A stretch of DNA of 64,000 nucleotides. Source: Podospora pseudocomata (lineage: Eukaryota; Ascomycota; Sordariomycetes; Sordariales; Podosporaceae). A program made the position numbers and the translations under genes. Position 1 is the stretch's first letter; each line of letters begins with the position of its first letter. The notes under the pieces are model-generated. The model searched no databases. It was not told the origin of the DNA and worked only from the letters and a program-made list of their open reading frames with translations. Location: assembly GCF_035222375.1 (NCBI RefSeq), contig NC_085890.1:1860001-1924000 (forward strand), given 5' to 3'. Shown here one piece after another: positions 34,301 to 46,445 of this stretch.

Positions 34301-35879
34301 CTGATGTTTCTGCACGGTGTTGTCAACATCAAATGATACCAAGTTCTATGGGAGAGATAATGATGAACGCAGAAGAAAAAGGGGCATATGTAGCTGCCCG
34401 GCCGCCTCTGCCTATCGTTGCAGCTGTGGGATCGAGGGTGGGCGGACCGAAATGCCCCCTCTGAACCAAAAACCGCGTCTTTTGTGGTTGCAGCAGCGCC
34501 ATACAGCTGGCTATGAGAGGGTGAGGGGGGGGGTGGGGAAGGGGGAACACAGAGGGCGCAGGTACGGGAATAACGCAGGCTGCCAGCACGACCAGCGCCA
34601 GAGGGCTGCGGAGGGAGTAGAGTCTGGTACTGCCTCCCCAATGTGGTGCTCGGCAGGTCTGGGCAGGGTGGACTTCGATTCCATCGTTCGGTTACACTGA
34701 TTTCGGGCTGTAGCTGACATTAAACGAGTCGCCGACCTGGGAGGTTGCCATCCAACTGAGCCAGTAGTATGCGCATCATTTATTAACTTGCCCTTCCGGC
34801 CCAGCCCGAGCCAGCCATCGTCCCTCTCGTTTTTCCCCGACTCAACGACGAACCTGTTGCTGCATAATAGATAGCCACCACGCGGAGAGCCTTCCGTTCG
34901 GGGGGTGAGAGGGAGAGCTGTTTTGGGAAACTGTGATGGGACGTGGTCGTCGATGGCGACGTTGTGAGATGTTGGACCAGAGGACAGAAACAGACAAGGC
35001 TCGGAACATTTTCTTTTGTTTTCAAGAGCCAAGCATTTTTACCTTATCGAACGTCTTTTCACTTGAATCAAAACGGTCAGCGCTGGGCCCAAGTCGGTCC
35101 AGCCTCTTCTCCTCCCGCGCTCCCGTGTCAACCGGTAGCTGGCAGGTCTGGGGCCAAGAAACTGGCCAATCGTGGATCTTGACCCGATTCACTCAAGTCC
35201 CGTCCCCTCGGAGTGGGCTGGCATGGCTGGCCGAGCAGGGGGGAGAAAATACCCTTGTCCCTCCATCGGGTGCTTCGTTGCCCCTTGCTTGTCCATCGGC
35301 CCTTGGCAAGCCTTTTCACCCCCGGATCTCTCTCTCTCTCTCTTCCTGCTTGCCCAGCCTTGACCCTCTTGCTCGTCGTGGCTGGCCCGGCAGCTTTCCA
35401 AATGATCGTCCCACAGTGTTATTATTAGGCTCAAACCTAGCGTTGTGGAAAACGGAGCGTGTGTGAGGAGGAAAAGACCTTTCAATCAATCTTGGATCTT
35501 GTGGCATGCCGGGGAAGCGATTTACACAGCAATCATTTTGATGCGCGGTGGACAGACGCCGGGTGGTTGTGTTGTCTCAGGGCTTGGATAATACCCGTCC
35601 GACTCCCGAATCCCTTGCAGGACGTTGTGTTTTGTGTTCGACATCCACCCCAGTTCCCGTGGCCTTTTTCCAACATATCTCGAACAGTGCTGCTTTCTAT
35701 TCCCCCCTTCGAGGCGCCATGGTTTCAGTGTCCTGATGTCAGTATACCGATACCGCGGCTGAGGTGCATGGATGAGGTGGACAGGGCCCTACATCATCAT
35801 CACTCAACGATAGATTGGTCCTCGTGGCAAACTGTGAAGCTTTTTTCCCTCAGCATACGATCCCCCACGATATAGCAGC
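31314..35879. other. 4.6-kb gene-poor divergent intergenic region
   Basis: The region lies between the divergent starts of the pepsin-like gene and the adhesin-like gene. I could not support any coding gene: the frames are short and of unlike composition, and none shows a domain. It includes a diverged GGTAGGTAGG-type run (31517-31545), a G-rich run near 34526-34545 and a (TC)n tract near 35327-35345. Both flanking genes encode surface proteins, so the region may hold large regulatory sequences or unannotated transcripts. Confidence 0.5.
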
Positions 35880-38460
35880 ATGGTTGGGGGTAGGCGGTTG
35901 CTGCTTTCGATCGCGGCGCTCTCTGGCGCTGGCCTCAACAATGGAGTTGAAGGTGAGTTGACGCTCTCATCATGGGTGGTGAGCCTTTTGTTCTAATGGA
36001 AGACGAACAGCTCGGTTCAGGAGGCAAGATGGAGCAGGTGTCGATGTCGTCCAGAACGCCACAACACCAATATCAGAACCAACAACACCAGTCATCACAT
36101 CAACTCCTGATCCACCACCAACACCAATAGACTTGCCTGGCACACCTACTACCTTCACAACCACTAAGAAGGTGCCGCCAATAGGGCCGCCTCGACCTGG
36201 GGTATCGGCTGCGGGCATTATCGAGCTTGATGAGACCATCGGAGTGGACGATGAGGAGGAAGTTACTGTACTTGGCGGGGGTCTTTTGAGGCTGACTGCC
36301 GCATCGAACGCGCAGCCTACGCCAGCAGAGGAGGAGTATGTGTATCCGGGGGAATACGGCTCAGGTGGGACGCTGACGACCGACACCAACGCCTTCACAC
36401 GGACTGTGCTCCCGACCAGGGTATCAGTTGTGCCGAATTTGGGGACCGTCAGAGGTCCGCCGCCAGTCGAAACGACAACATCGATTATATCTCCTCCGAT
36501 CAGGACGCCACCAACAAGGCCACCTGCCATCCCAGCCCCGGTCGCGGCCCCGCAAGATGGGGTTCAGAATATTGATCTGGGCGATCCCTTGCAAGAGACG
36601 CCAGCACCAGAAGAGCAGGAGCCGGAGCCAGAACCGGAACCGGCGCCCGCACCAGCACCCATGATACCAGGTATTCCGGGAGGTGGCCGTCCTGCCGGTC
36701 CTCCAGTAAGGACGTCAAAAAGTGTAGTAACCGCAATCGTCACGGAAATCGACCTGGGGCATGGTAATCCCACTACCACGCCATCTACATCTACGTGGAA
36801 CGGGTACTCTAACTCGACCTTTGTGACGTCGGTGCTGTACCCCAACCAAACTACACCACATATCTCTACGCCCACAGCCACTCTTAGCTTTTGCCAACCT
36901 TCAGACTTGACTATTCCCCCTACGGTATGGTCGATTGTCTACACAAGCACGCTGACTTGGTTTGGCAACCCTGAGGATTACACGCCTGAGTATCCCCCCA
37001 TCTCGACCCCGCCGGTTTCATCGTGTGTTCCGTCACCACCCAGGTTGACCGTCTCGCGATGCTCGTCTACAAGCACCGGAGAGGAGAACACACCTTGTTT
37101 TGTGACGGTCACAGCGTCCACGTCTTATCCCTGGGGCTATGGACCACAGACAAGCACTGTGCCCAACACTGTCACTTTTGTCACGACGGACAAGAACCCG
37201 GCTGTGATTTACACCTCCATGAAGCCACCTAATTATGGTGTTACCCAACCGCCACGGACTCAAGCTCATCATGAGTCCCTCACGGAAGATGGCGCTGCTT
37301 CTCCCATCTCGACGCCGTCGTACGGCTCTGAGCCCAATAATCCTGGCCCTAACAACCCGAGCAATCCGAACAACCCAAGCAATCCTAACAACAGCCCGAG
37401 CAGTCCAAACAACCCCAGCAATCCCTCCAACCCAAACAACCCAAACAACCCAAACAACCCAAACAGACCCCAACCCATCGAAGAGTCCCGCTCAGCAACC
37501 ATAACCCGCTCCCCGGTAACAGTAATAATCCAACCAACCGCCATCGTCATAAACGACAACACAATCAAAGACAACACGACGAAAAAAACCCAAGTCGTCA
37601 TCGTCTCAGGCGAGACCTTTACGATCGACCCAACAAGGGTGGTAGGCGCAGACACAACCATCGACCGCGTCACGGCCACAGGAGGAGGGGTGTACTACCC
37701 CCCCACGCCCACCACGACCTCCTTACGTGGCGTAGAAGTAATCCTGACCTCGTCCCGGGTGATAATCGGTGGATCAACTTACACCTTCTCCCCCACCTCC
37801 ACCATCGCCGTAGTCAACGACGAGACATTCACCATCGGCCCCACGGCGATCGCTGCCGGGTCACAAACCCTCAACCTCCCTGCTGCTCCTGTTCCGACAG
37901 AGGTCGTGGTGGTGGGAGGGGAGCTGATCACTGCCATTGGCCCCACCTTGGCCGTCATCTCTGGGAGTACGATAACTTATGGTAGCACCGTCTCGACGAC
38001 GACTATAGGGGGTGATGTCATTACTTTTGGTCCTGGGGGTGTGACGGCGCATGGGACGATCACGCTTGGGGGGAGTGCCGCAAGACCGGGGGAGACGCAG
38101 TATGTCGTTGCTGGGGGCGCGACTATCACCAAGATTGGGGCGAGCGTGGTGGTGGTGAAGCAGACTACGTATACTATCGGGCCGGCGGCGGCGGGGGGGA
38201 TGGGGGATAGGACGGTTACCACTACTGTTGGGGGGGAGGTGATCACCATTGGGCCGGAGGGGGTTGTGGTCGGGACGACGACGATGGGGTTTCCTTTTGG
38301 GCCTACGGTTGTTATCACGCCCGGGGGGAGGGGAGGGGGGGTTGCTGCTGCTACGGGGGTTGTGGAGGGGGAGGATGAAGAGGATGGAGGGGTGGCGGTT
38401 GGGATCAGCCGGGGGATGTTGTTGGGGGTGGTGGTGGGGTGGTTGGCGTGGATGGTTTGA
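35880..38460 (+). CDS. secreted GPI-type cell-wall adhesin-like protein
   Basis: Exons 35880..35952 and 36011..38460 give 840 residues. Exon 1 encodes a signal peptide (MVGGRRLLLSIAALSGAGL). Right after the junction a dibasic RFRRQ suggests Kex2-type processing. The body is Pro/Thr-rich, with an EPEPEPEPAPAPAP stretch near residue 185 and a Thr/Ser-rich middle (about 200-400). A low-complexity block of NPNNPSNPNN / NPNNPNNPN units covers about residues 425-465. The C-terminal 330 residues hold at least six diverged repeats of the form GGxxxTxGPxxVVVxG (GETFTIDP, NDETFTIGP, GGDVITFGP, GGEVITIGP). The protein ends in a hydrophobic tail (GMLLGVVVGWLAWMV) with no charge after it, as in GPI signals. 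No catalytic domain is seen. The N-terminal half is C-rich in coding sequence and the last 500 bp very G-rich. Confidence 0.88.
37321..37470 (+). repeat. Asn/Pro-coding tandem repeat (AAY CC- AAC units)
   Basis: Repeated nonanucleotide-like units encode NPN/NPS triplets within the adhesin-like gene. The units are imperfect (Ser and Gly substitutions) at the 5' end and nearly identical (AACCCAAAC) at the 3' end, suggesting recent expansion there. Confidence 0.75.
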
Positions 38461-40059
38461 GACATCCATCCGTCCGCTATTGGGATAGGGAGTTTATGGA
38501 GTTCTTGGATTGTTATATCCTGTATTGTGTGAACATGAAAAAAAATGGGGTGTTATGGGTGGGTTTTGGCTCTTGGCTTTTACTTTTCGGTTTTTTTTTT
38601 TGGTACGATTGGAGAAGTATTATACCCCGGGGATGAACTCAACGGGGGGTGTATTGTGGGAGAAATGTACAGCTTGACTTGTACAATTGAGATAGGGGAA
38701 CAGCAGCAGTAGTAAATAGCTGAATTGGGAGGAATGGTATGAAATATTATGGGTTTTAAATGCATTGTGAGAGCTATACACCGACTGTGATATCTCTGAG
38801 GGAAACATGCAATTCTGACACGGCCCGGTTTCTGGCGCCAGCAACATCAAGATTCGAGGGAAAGCATTTTGGACTATCAATGGATTAAATCTGGCCTTCT
38901 AGAAGTACACCGAAACATGAGGGACTACGTGATAAACAGCAGCTGTCAAACCACATCATCTTTTAAACGAAATATTCACAATACCCCCCATTGAACACCT
39001 GCCTACCTACATACATGCAACTCCCTTCGAGAACCCTTCAGCACCTAAAATCAGGGTCAAACCAAAGGAGGGTACCACCCGGCTCCGACTCCCATCTCCC
39101 ACGAGCTACTCCATCTCGGCAGTAGTGCAAAATGACACCTCTTCTCATCCCGCTCACACCATGAAGGACCAAACCAGCCACACCGCACCACCCACCCACC
39201 CACCATCTGTCTACGGTACCTACACACACACACACACACACACGAAATTTCCAAAAATAAACCACACATGTTCGCGGTTGCAGATCTACGACACTCTGCA
39301 GTATCTTGCTTTACACATCTCACACGCAAATGTATACAACGTTGCTAGTCTACCACCCTTCCCCTTCCATCACTCATTGATGACAGAGCTGTTTGGTGAT
39401 GATTACTTAACCCTTCTGTTCCCACCTCGGACGCACGGCTCTTTCTTGTACGCACCAACTCACAACCTAATGTTGGATTCTATCCCCATGTTCCACGGCA
39501 GTTAGAGGGTGGTAAACCTCTAGCTACCACACCTTTGAACAGGCTTCCCAACATGCGGGATACTCGTTGGACAGGAAAGGTCCTGATGAACAGATATCAA
39601 AAGCACCCGTATCCGATCCACATGCCTCCGGGGACAAGCCTTAAAATCCCTGATTAGACACCCGACATTCGAACGCTCGTATGCTGTCTAGCAACCCCTA
39701 TCCCCCCTATCCACAACATTGCCCCAAGATCCGATTGGCATCATGAGCCTCGTGCTTTCCAGCAGCTTGGTCATCTAAATAGACATAAAACAGTGCAGGT
39801 GTCACAACCTCAAGCCACAACCTCGTAAAAGCCCCCGTGGTCAAATGCTGTGTTATCATTACTCCCGTGCTGTGTCATACGAAATCACCAGAGATAGTTC
39901 TCGTTCGTCTTTCATTCACCTCATCGACCATACAAGCTCCTCGCCATCGCCTAACCTTCCACAATCCCCGTCACCCACACCACCATCCTTAACCCTCATG
40001 AACTCTAACCAACCATACTCAACCAAAATCCCATTCCCATACCAAGAAAGCCGAGTATC
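38461..40059. other. 1.6-kb convergent intergenic region with (AC)n
   Basis: No gene is supported between the adhesin-like gene and csn12, which converge. An (AC)n microsatellite lies at 39222-39243. The remaining frames, for example 39125-39505, show no domain. Confidence 0.55.
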
Positions 40060-41812
40060 TCAGCTCGAATCCCTCACCCAACCAGGACACTCCCCAAACT
40101 CCCCCACCACCTCCCCCTCCCCCCTATCTGCAGCCTCCAGCCCCTCCTCCCAGCTCTCCCTAAATCTCTGCCCAAGCGCTTCATACACCCCAGGCCACCC
40201 AGCCCTGACCGCATTCCCCCCGTACCTCTTCGCCCCCTCCACCGCAAACTTCCCCTGCTGCCTCGCAATAAACCCCTGCAGCAACCCCCCGTAAACCAAG
40301 CCCGCAACAACACTCTCGACACTGTCCACATCCGGCTTCTTATTCCCAAAAATCAACCCCTCGGACGGCATCAAGTACTTCGGCCCCCCCGGCGGAGGGA
40401 CAAGTTCCCCAAATCCGGCCCGAGTATACCCCTCGAGCAATCTCTGCACATACGTCGCCGTAGTCACCACATCCTCAAAAGCCAACGAAGCAGCCTTATT
40501 ACCCTCCCCCCCCTTCCCCCCCACCGCATCATCCATCATCCCCGACCTCAACAGAAACGTCTTCCTCGTCAGCGACCTCCAAAGCAAGGGCTTGAGACGA
40601 TACAGAAAAACCAGATACAACCCTCTCTCCCACAACCACTCCCTCTTCCCCTCCAACGCCGCCCGAAACGCCACAAAATTCCCCGACCTCACCGCCCGGC
40701 ATATTGGGAGGAAAACCTCCCCAAACCCAGCCGCGTCCGGCCGGGAGAGGAGGTTCACCGACGGGAACCGGCCGCAGAGCATGTTGGAGGGGATCCACCA
40801 AGTGAGAATCTGGCGCCGGTGTTTGAGAAAGGAGGTGTGGCACTGCCTGTAGGCCTCCTCGAGGCACATGTGCGCGCGAAAGTAGTGCGCGTTGTCAAAG
40901 TTGAAGCGGCCGAGGTAGTAGAGGAAGGTTACCCTCTGCGAGGCCGGGTACAAGGCCAGGGCTGGGCCAGAGGTGGAGAGGTTGGTGAACATTTGGACGG
41001 CGAGGTGAGATTTTTCGCACTGAATATAAAAAAGGTCAGGAGCTACGGTGGGAAAAAAGAAAATTAGGGGAGAAGGGGGAGCTTACGGCAAAGAGGAGTT
41101 TAAGAGTTAGATTCGCAAAGAGATAAACCGCCACCTTTTTCCCCTTTGGCGGCGCCCATCTCGTGCTGGAGCGGTCACCCAGACAAGACGTGAAAAACTT
41201 TTGGATAATATCCGCCGCCATCTCAACAACCGACTTGCTCTCCCCGTCACCCGTCTCATCCCCTTCTATCAACGCTAGAACCTCCGGCTGTCTAGTCAGG
41301 CTCATAACCAGCTTCGACAGGGATTCCGACAAGGCCATGCTCGTCGGAAGGAGCATAACACCATAGGTCGGATTAGCAAGCGCGTTGGCGCATGATCTGT
41401 TGTCATTTTCCATCAGTTTCCTCTTCTTGAAACCACAAAAAAAAAGAAGAAAAAAGAAAAGAAAAAGGATTACCGACATCAACAGCTCACTGAGCCTAGT
41501 GTAAACATTGACAACATCGTCAAAGTTCACATCGCGCCAGTACTCGAGGTAGTCCTTGATGAAGGAATTAAACCCCGGCCACGGCGACCCCTTCCCCTCT
41601 GGCACGTTATCTTCCTCTGGAAGACAGTTGTCGACGAATTTCTCGAGGGCGTCGCTCCCGTTGTCTGGATAGTTTGATCTGATCTCGTGCGCCAGGTTGT
41701 AGTATATATCCGGGACATCGTTCTCGACCTGCAGCCAGTCTTTGAGGCTGGCGCCGTCTGCCTCGAGGGCAAAGCCGCGAATCTTGGTCAGGAATTGGAT
41801 TGCGAGACTCAT
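40060..41812 (-). CDS. csn12: Csn12-like PCI domain protein
   Basis: Exons are 41812..41478, 41396..41087 and 41019..40060, giving 534 residues. The N-terminus is helical (MSLAIQFLTKIRGFALEADG). CANALANPTYGVMLLP and GKKVAVYLFANLTLKLLFA match Csn12/PCID2 proteins. The PCI region follows (VTFLYYLGRFNFDNAHYFRA, HRRQILTWWIPSNMLCGRFP, FKAALEGKREW-like FRAALEGKREWLWERGLYLV), with the winged-helix part around RLLEGYTRAGFGELVPPPGG to NKKPDVDSVESVVAGLVYGG. Family members act with the COP9 signalosome or the mRNA-export and splicing complexes (TREX-2 related). The first intron is ambiguous. Donor GTCGGT at 41477 gives SELLISCANAL, which I prefer because the acceptor at 41397 has a good CTGATG branch site. 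An alternative, GTAATC with an upstream acceptor, inserts a basic stretch. Confidence 0.88.
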
Positions 41813-42181
41813 GATGGGCGATGAGGACGTGAGTTAGTAAGTGAGTGAAAGTGCTTTTGGGTGGCACTCAAGGCGCGACTTGGCGGTTCATTGCTGCGTA
41901 GGCCACATCAGTGTTGAAAAGTGGAAAATATTACAAGGTCGTGTGATGGGTGTTTGTGGTTTGGGACAACAATAGCAATGAATATGGCTGAGTAGATTCT
42001 AAGGCAGGGCGGTGGGAATTAAACAAGTGAATGAGATCCACTCAGTTGAAAGACAATGCAGGCCACGGCTGTCTGTGGCCAACCCTAACCCTGCTATATA
42101 CACTTTTCCACGCCAACCATTCCCGAGTGATTCATCACATGCCGTTGGATCAATCCTTTCATGACAGCATTATCATCATAC
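41813..42181. other. short intergenic region csn12 - thiolase
   Basis: The promoter of csn12 and the 3' flank of the thiolase gene, both on the minus strand. Nothing else is seen. Confidence 0.55.
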
Positions 42182-43601
<1,420 letters not shown>

Positions 43602-44437
43602 GATGGATGTGGCAGAGAGTTCGCTCAACGGAAAGCTAAATGCAATGACTGACAAGACAAGAAGGCTAGACCAGGACCAGAGGCAACGAGGGGAAAATCA
43701 CTTGTGGACAAGACATGATCGGAAACGGTCGCCCTTCCCGAGGGCCAGCTTCTTTAAAGAGCACCGCCAGCACTGGCACACATGCGGCACTCCTCGGCTT
43801 ATGACGGACTGACGGGATGTGCACGGGGAGTTTTGCGGAGGTGGGGACTATGATGGAGGAGCCGGGGAAACAGCCCCGCCATGGAGTTGGGGGTGCCGGG
43901 ATGCCTTAAAGCTTTGGAGAGTTCGTTGAGATGTAACGGTTTGTTGCAGCGGCTGTCCTTTTGATACTTTCAAGAAGCTAGGTAGACCGAAGAAGGCCAG
44001 GACCAAACATGGGAAGCATAATCTACCAGATGAAGCAGAGAGAAAACACCGATCTACAGCGGCCTTTTCAGTGGCGCCGAAGACGCCCAGTTGGTGCTCT
44101 GGGTCTTTGATCGCACGTGCCAATGCCTTTTGTTAAGCAACGGTTCAATTATGATTGGCCAGAGTCACCTAAATGCACATAGCTAATCGATAAGAAATGC
44201 CCCCACTCGACAATGGCACCCATCCACTGACACCAAGAACAGAGCTTCTTCACTCTCCGCCGCCGGTTCCGCCCCCCATCGCCGTTGACATACCATAATC
44301 AACCCACTGCTGGACGCCCTGCCCACTGATTTCTCACGCGCCGAGACAACCACAAGCTACCATCAACTTTCCTTACCCATCGCTGGAGACCCTCCTACCT
44401 ACACCATCGAGTGTCATCCTGCGTCTTTCTGGAAAAC
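43602..44437. other. divergent promoter region thiolase - RAD6
   Basis: 0.84 kb between two divergent start codons. C/A-rich leader sequence precedes RAD6 (44200-44437). No gene or RNA is recognised. Confidence 0.6.
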
Positions 44438-45122
44438 ATGTCGACGGCAGCCCGCAGACGTCTCATGCGAGACTTCAAGGTACGGCGACCCTACCAACAC
44501 CTCCAGCATGAACAAGACGTGTTTCGCGATGCTAACCTTCGGCTTCCGATTTTCAGCGCATGCAAACCGACCCTCCCGCTGGCGTTTCTGCTTCTCCGGT
44601 TCCAGACAATGTGATGACTTGGTGAGTAAAGCTCTTCACCGCCAACCCAAGTCCATCAGCGAACTGGATTACCAACCAACCCATCATCAGGAATGCCGTC
44701 ATTATTGGACCCGCCGATACTCCATTCGAAGACGGAACCTTTAGACTCGTGATGCATTTCGAAGAACAGTATCCCAACAAGCCGCCCTCGGTCAAGTTCA
44801 TCAGCCAGATGTTCCATCCCAACGTCTACGCCACCGGCGAACTCTGCTTGGATATCCTCCAGAATCGCTGGAGTCCCACGTACGATGTCGCGGCTGTTCT
44901 TACGAGTATTCAAAGGTTCGTGGAAGGTTACAGGTGGACATAGCGGACACAGCAGGGAGCTTGACTAGATGGTAATGGCTGACACGGCTTGGGTACAGTT
45001 TGCTCAACGACCCGAACACGGGATCCCCAGCGAACGTCGAAGCTTCCAATTTGTACAAGGACAACCGTAAGGAGTACACGAAAAGAGTCAGGGAGACGGT
45101 GGAGAAGAGCTGGGAAGACTAA
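44438..45122 (+). CDS. RAD6: ubiquitin-conjugating enzyme E2 RAD6/MUS-8
   Basis: Exons are 44438..44479, 44557..44621, 44691..44915 and 44999..45122, giving 151 residues, exactly the usual fungal Rad6 length. [20 protein letters not shown] starts the UBC fold. The catalytic Cys88 lies in [16 protein letters not shown], with HPN ([10 protein letters not shown]) upstream. [18 protein letters not shown] closes the domain. There is only a one-Asp-ended tail (SWED) and no long acidic tail as in budding yeast. With Rad18 it monoubiquitinates PCNA in post-replication repair; with Bre1 it ubiquitinates histone H2B; with Ubr1 it serves the N-end rule. Intron positions split the codons for Trp-Asn and Gln-Ser, and all have good branch sites (GCTAACC before exon 2). 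Confidence 0.97.
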
Positions 45123-46445
45123 AGTCATAGGTTGGTTAATGGAAGTGGATTGGACGAGCTGAACAGCAGCTGCCCCTACTGATGCTCGATATATTGGGGG
45201 CTGTTTTCAGCGGTGTCATGGGATTAGGACTACAAACCGGAGTTTGCGGTGTTTTTGGCCACCTTCGAGTGGGGATTTGTGTGTTTTCAACAGCATTCTG
45301 GCAGGCAAAGGCATATTCGTTTTGTCAGGCGTTTGGTTCGTGCAACAAATAACTTGGTCTATTGCTCGCAAGGGCGTGTGGTTGTCAAAGTGAGAGGGAG
45401 CTTGATTTTGTTAGGGACTACAACAGGTTGGGAGGCATAGGCAACGGCGGGGTTTGTACGGAGTTGGGCCCCGCACGCATATAATCTGATATCAGTCTAA
45501 GCAACAAAGCCTACAAGCGGTGATTTTAAGTGCCCTGGAACCATTTGCTTCTCATCGTTCTGGTAGAGGTACTCCAGATGCCCACTCTTACTAGCTTCCC
45601 GAGACAATGCCATGGTAAGCTCGGCCCACCATACAATTACAGGGGCTTTCCGTCTGTACTCGCGAGGCACGGGAGCCGGCTTGCAGATGTCGGCAGAAGT
45701 GGCTCGCATTGAGCTGGTACTGACGGTTAATGGTGGCAGGCTGTCGTGAGGCTGTCATCTGCAATGCTGCCCGCTGCAATCGGCCGGCAAGAGACCCACG
45801 TCTAGTGTTGGGCAGAGTGGCAGGGGCCATTTTCAGGGCATGCATCGCCCGTTGAAACACGCCCCAAGACCGTGAACCATTAGCGCGTCATTCAGCCTCG
45901 AGTTTGTCATCCATCCATCTGTCCAGTGGTGACTCGCCTCGGCCTTCTCTCCCCCTCCTCTGCCCCTGACCGCCTTGACATACCCCACCGGTCCCTGACG
46001 TTCTTCTAGAACTTTGAACTACCTAACAGCAGAACTCAGATAACCCTCGTTTCAGGATCACTGCCCACTCTCGCCTTCACCAGACGATACGACGACGACG
46101 TCCGGTATTGCTTTTCTAGCGGACCGCATCCTGTCATCTCTGATTTGCCGATCTGGGACCCGACCACCACTAGCAACCCACACCACACACGTTCACTTCG
46201 CAGTCCCAGGCACCAGACGACGACCTGACTTTCCACAAACAACAACAACAACAACTACAACAACCAAAACTACCGTCGACAACTCTTGAAGAAACGTAGC
46301 CACACAGACGCTCGCTTCTGCCGATATCGCCGCCCTCGCCGCCGCTTTTTTTTTTTTTTTTTTTTTTTAACTTTTTCAACACCCGCATCTGCTTTTCCTT
46401 CCATGAACTTGCGCTTCCCGGGAGCGCGGGAAGCGGACTGCCATC
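45123..46445. other. 1.3-kb intergenic region, kinesin promoter and leader
   Basis: The 3' flank of RAD6, then the kinesin promoter. CAACAACAACAACAAC-like sequence at 46233-46263 and a 23-T run at 46346-46368 lie in the probable 5' leader, about 80 nt before the start codon. No gene is supported. Confidence 0.6.

Noticed and set aside
31823-34464. Several 70-170 codon frames between the pepsin-like and adhesin-like genes
   Set aside because: They overlap on both strands, lack good start context and domains, and do not join by plausible introns into a recognisable protein.
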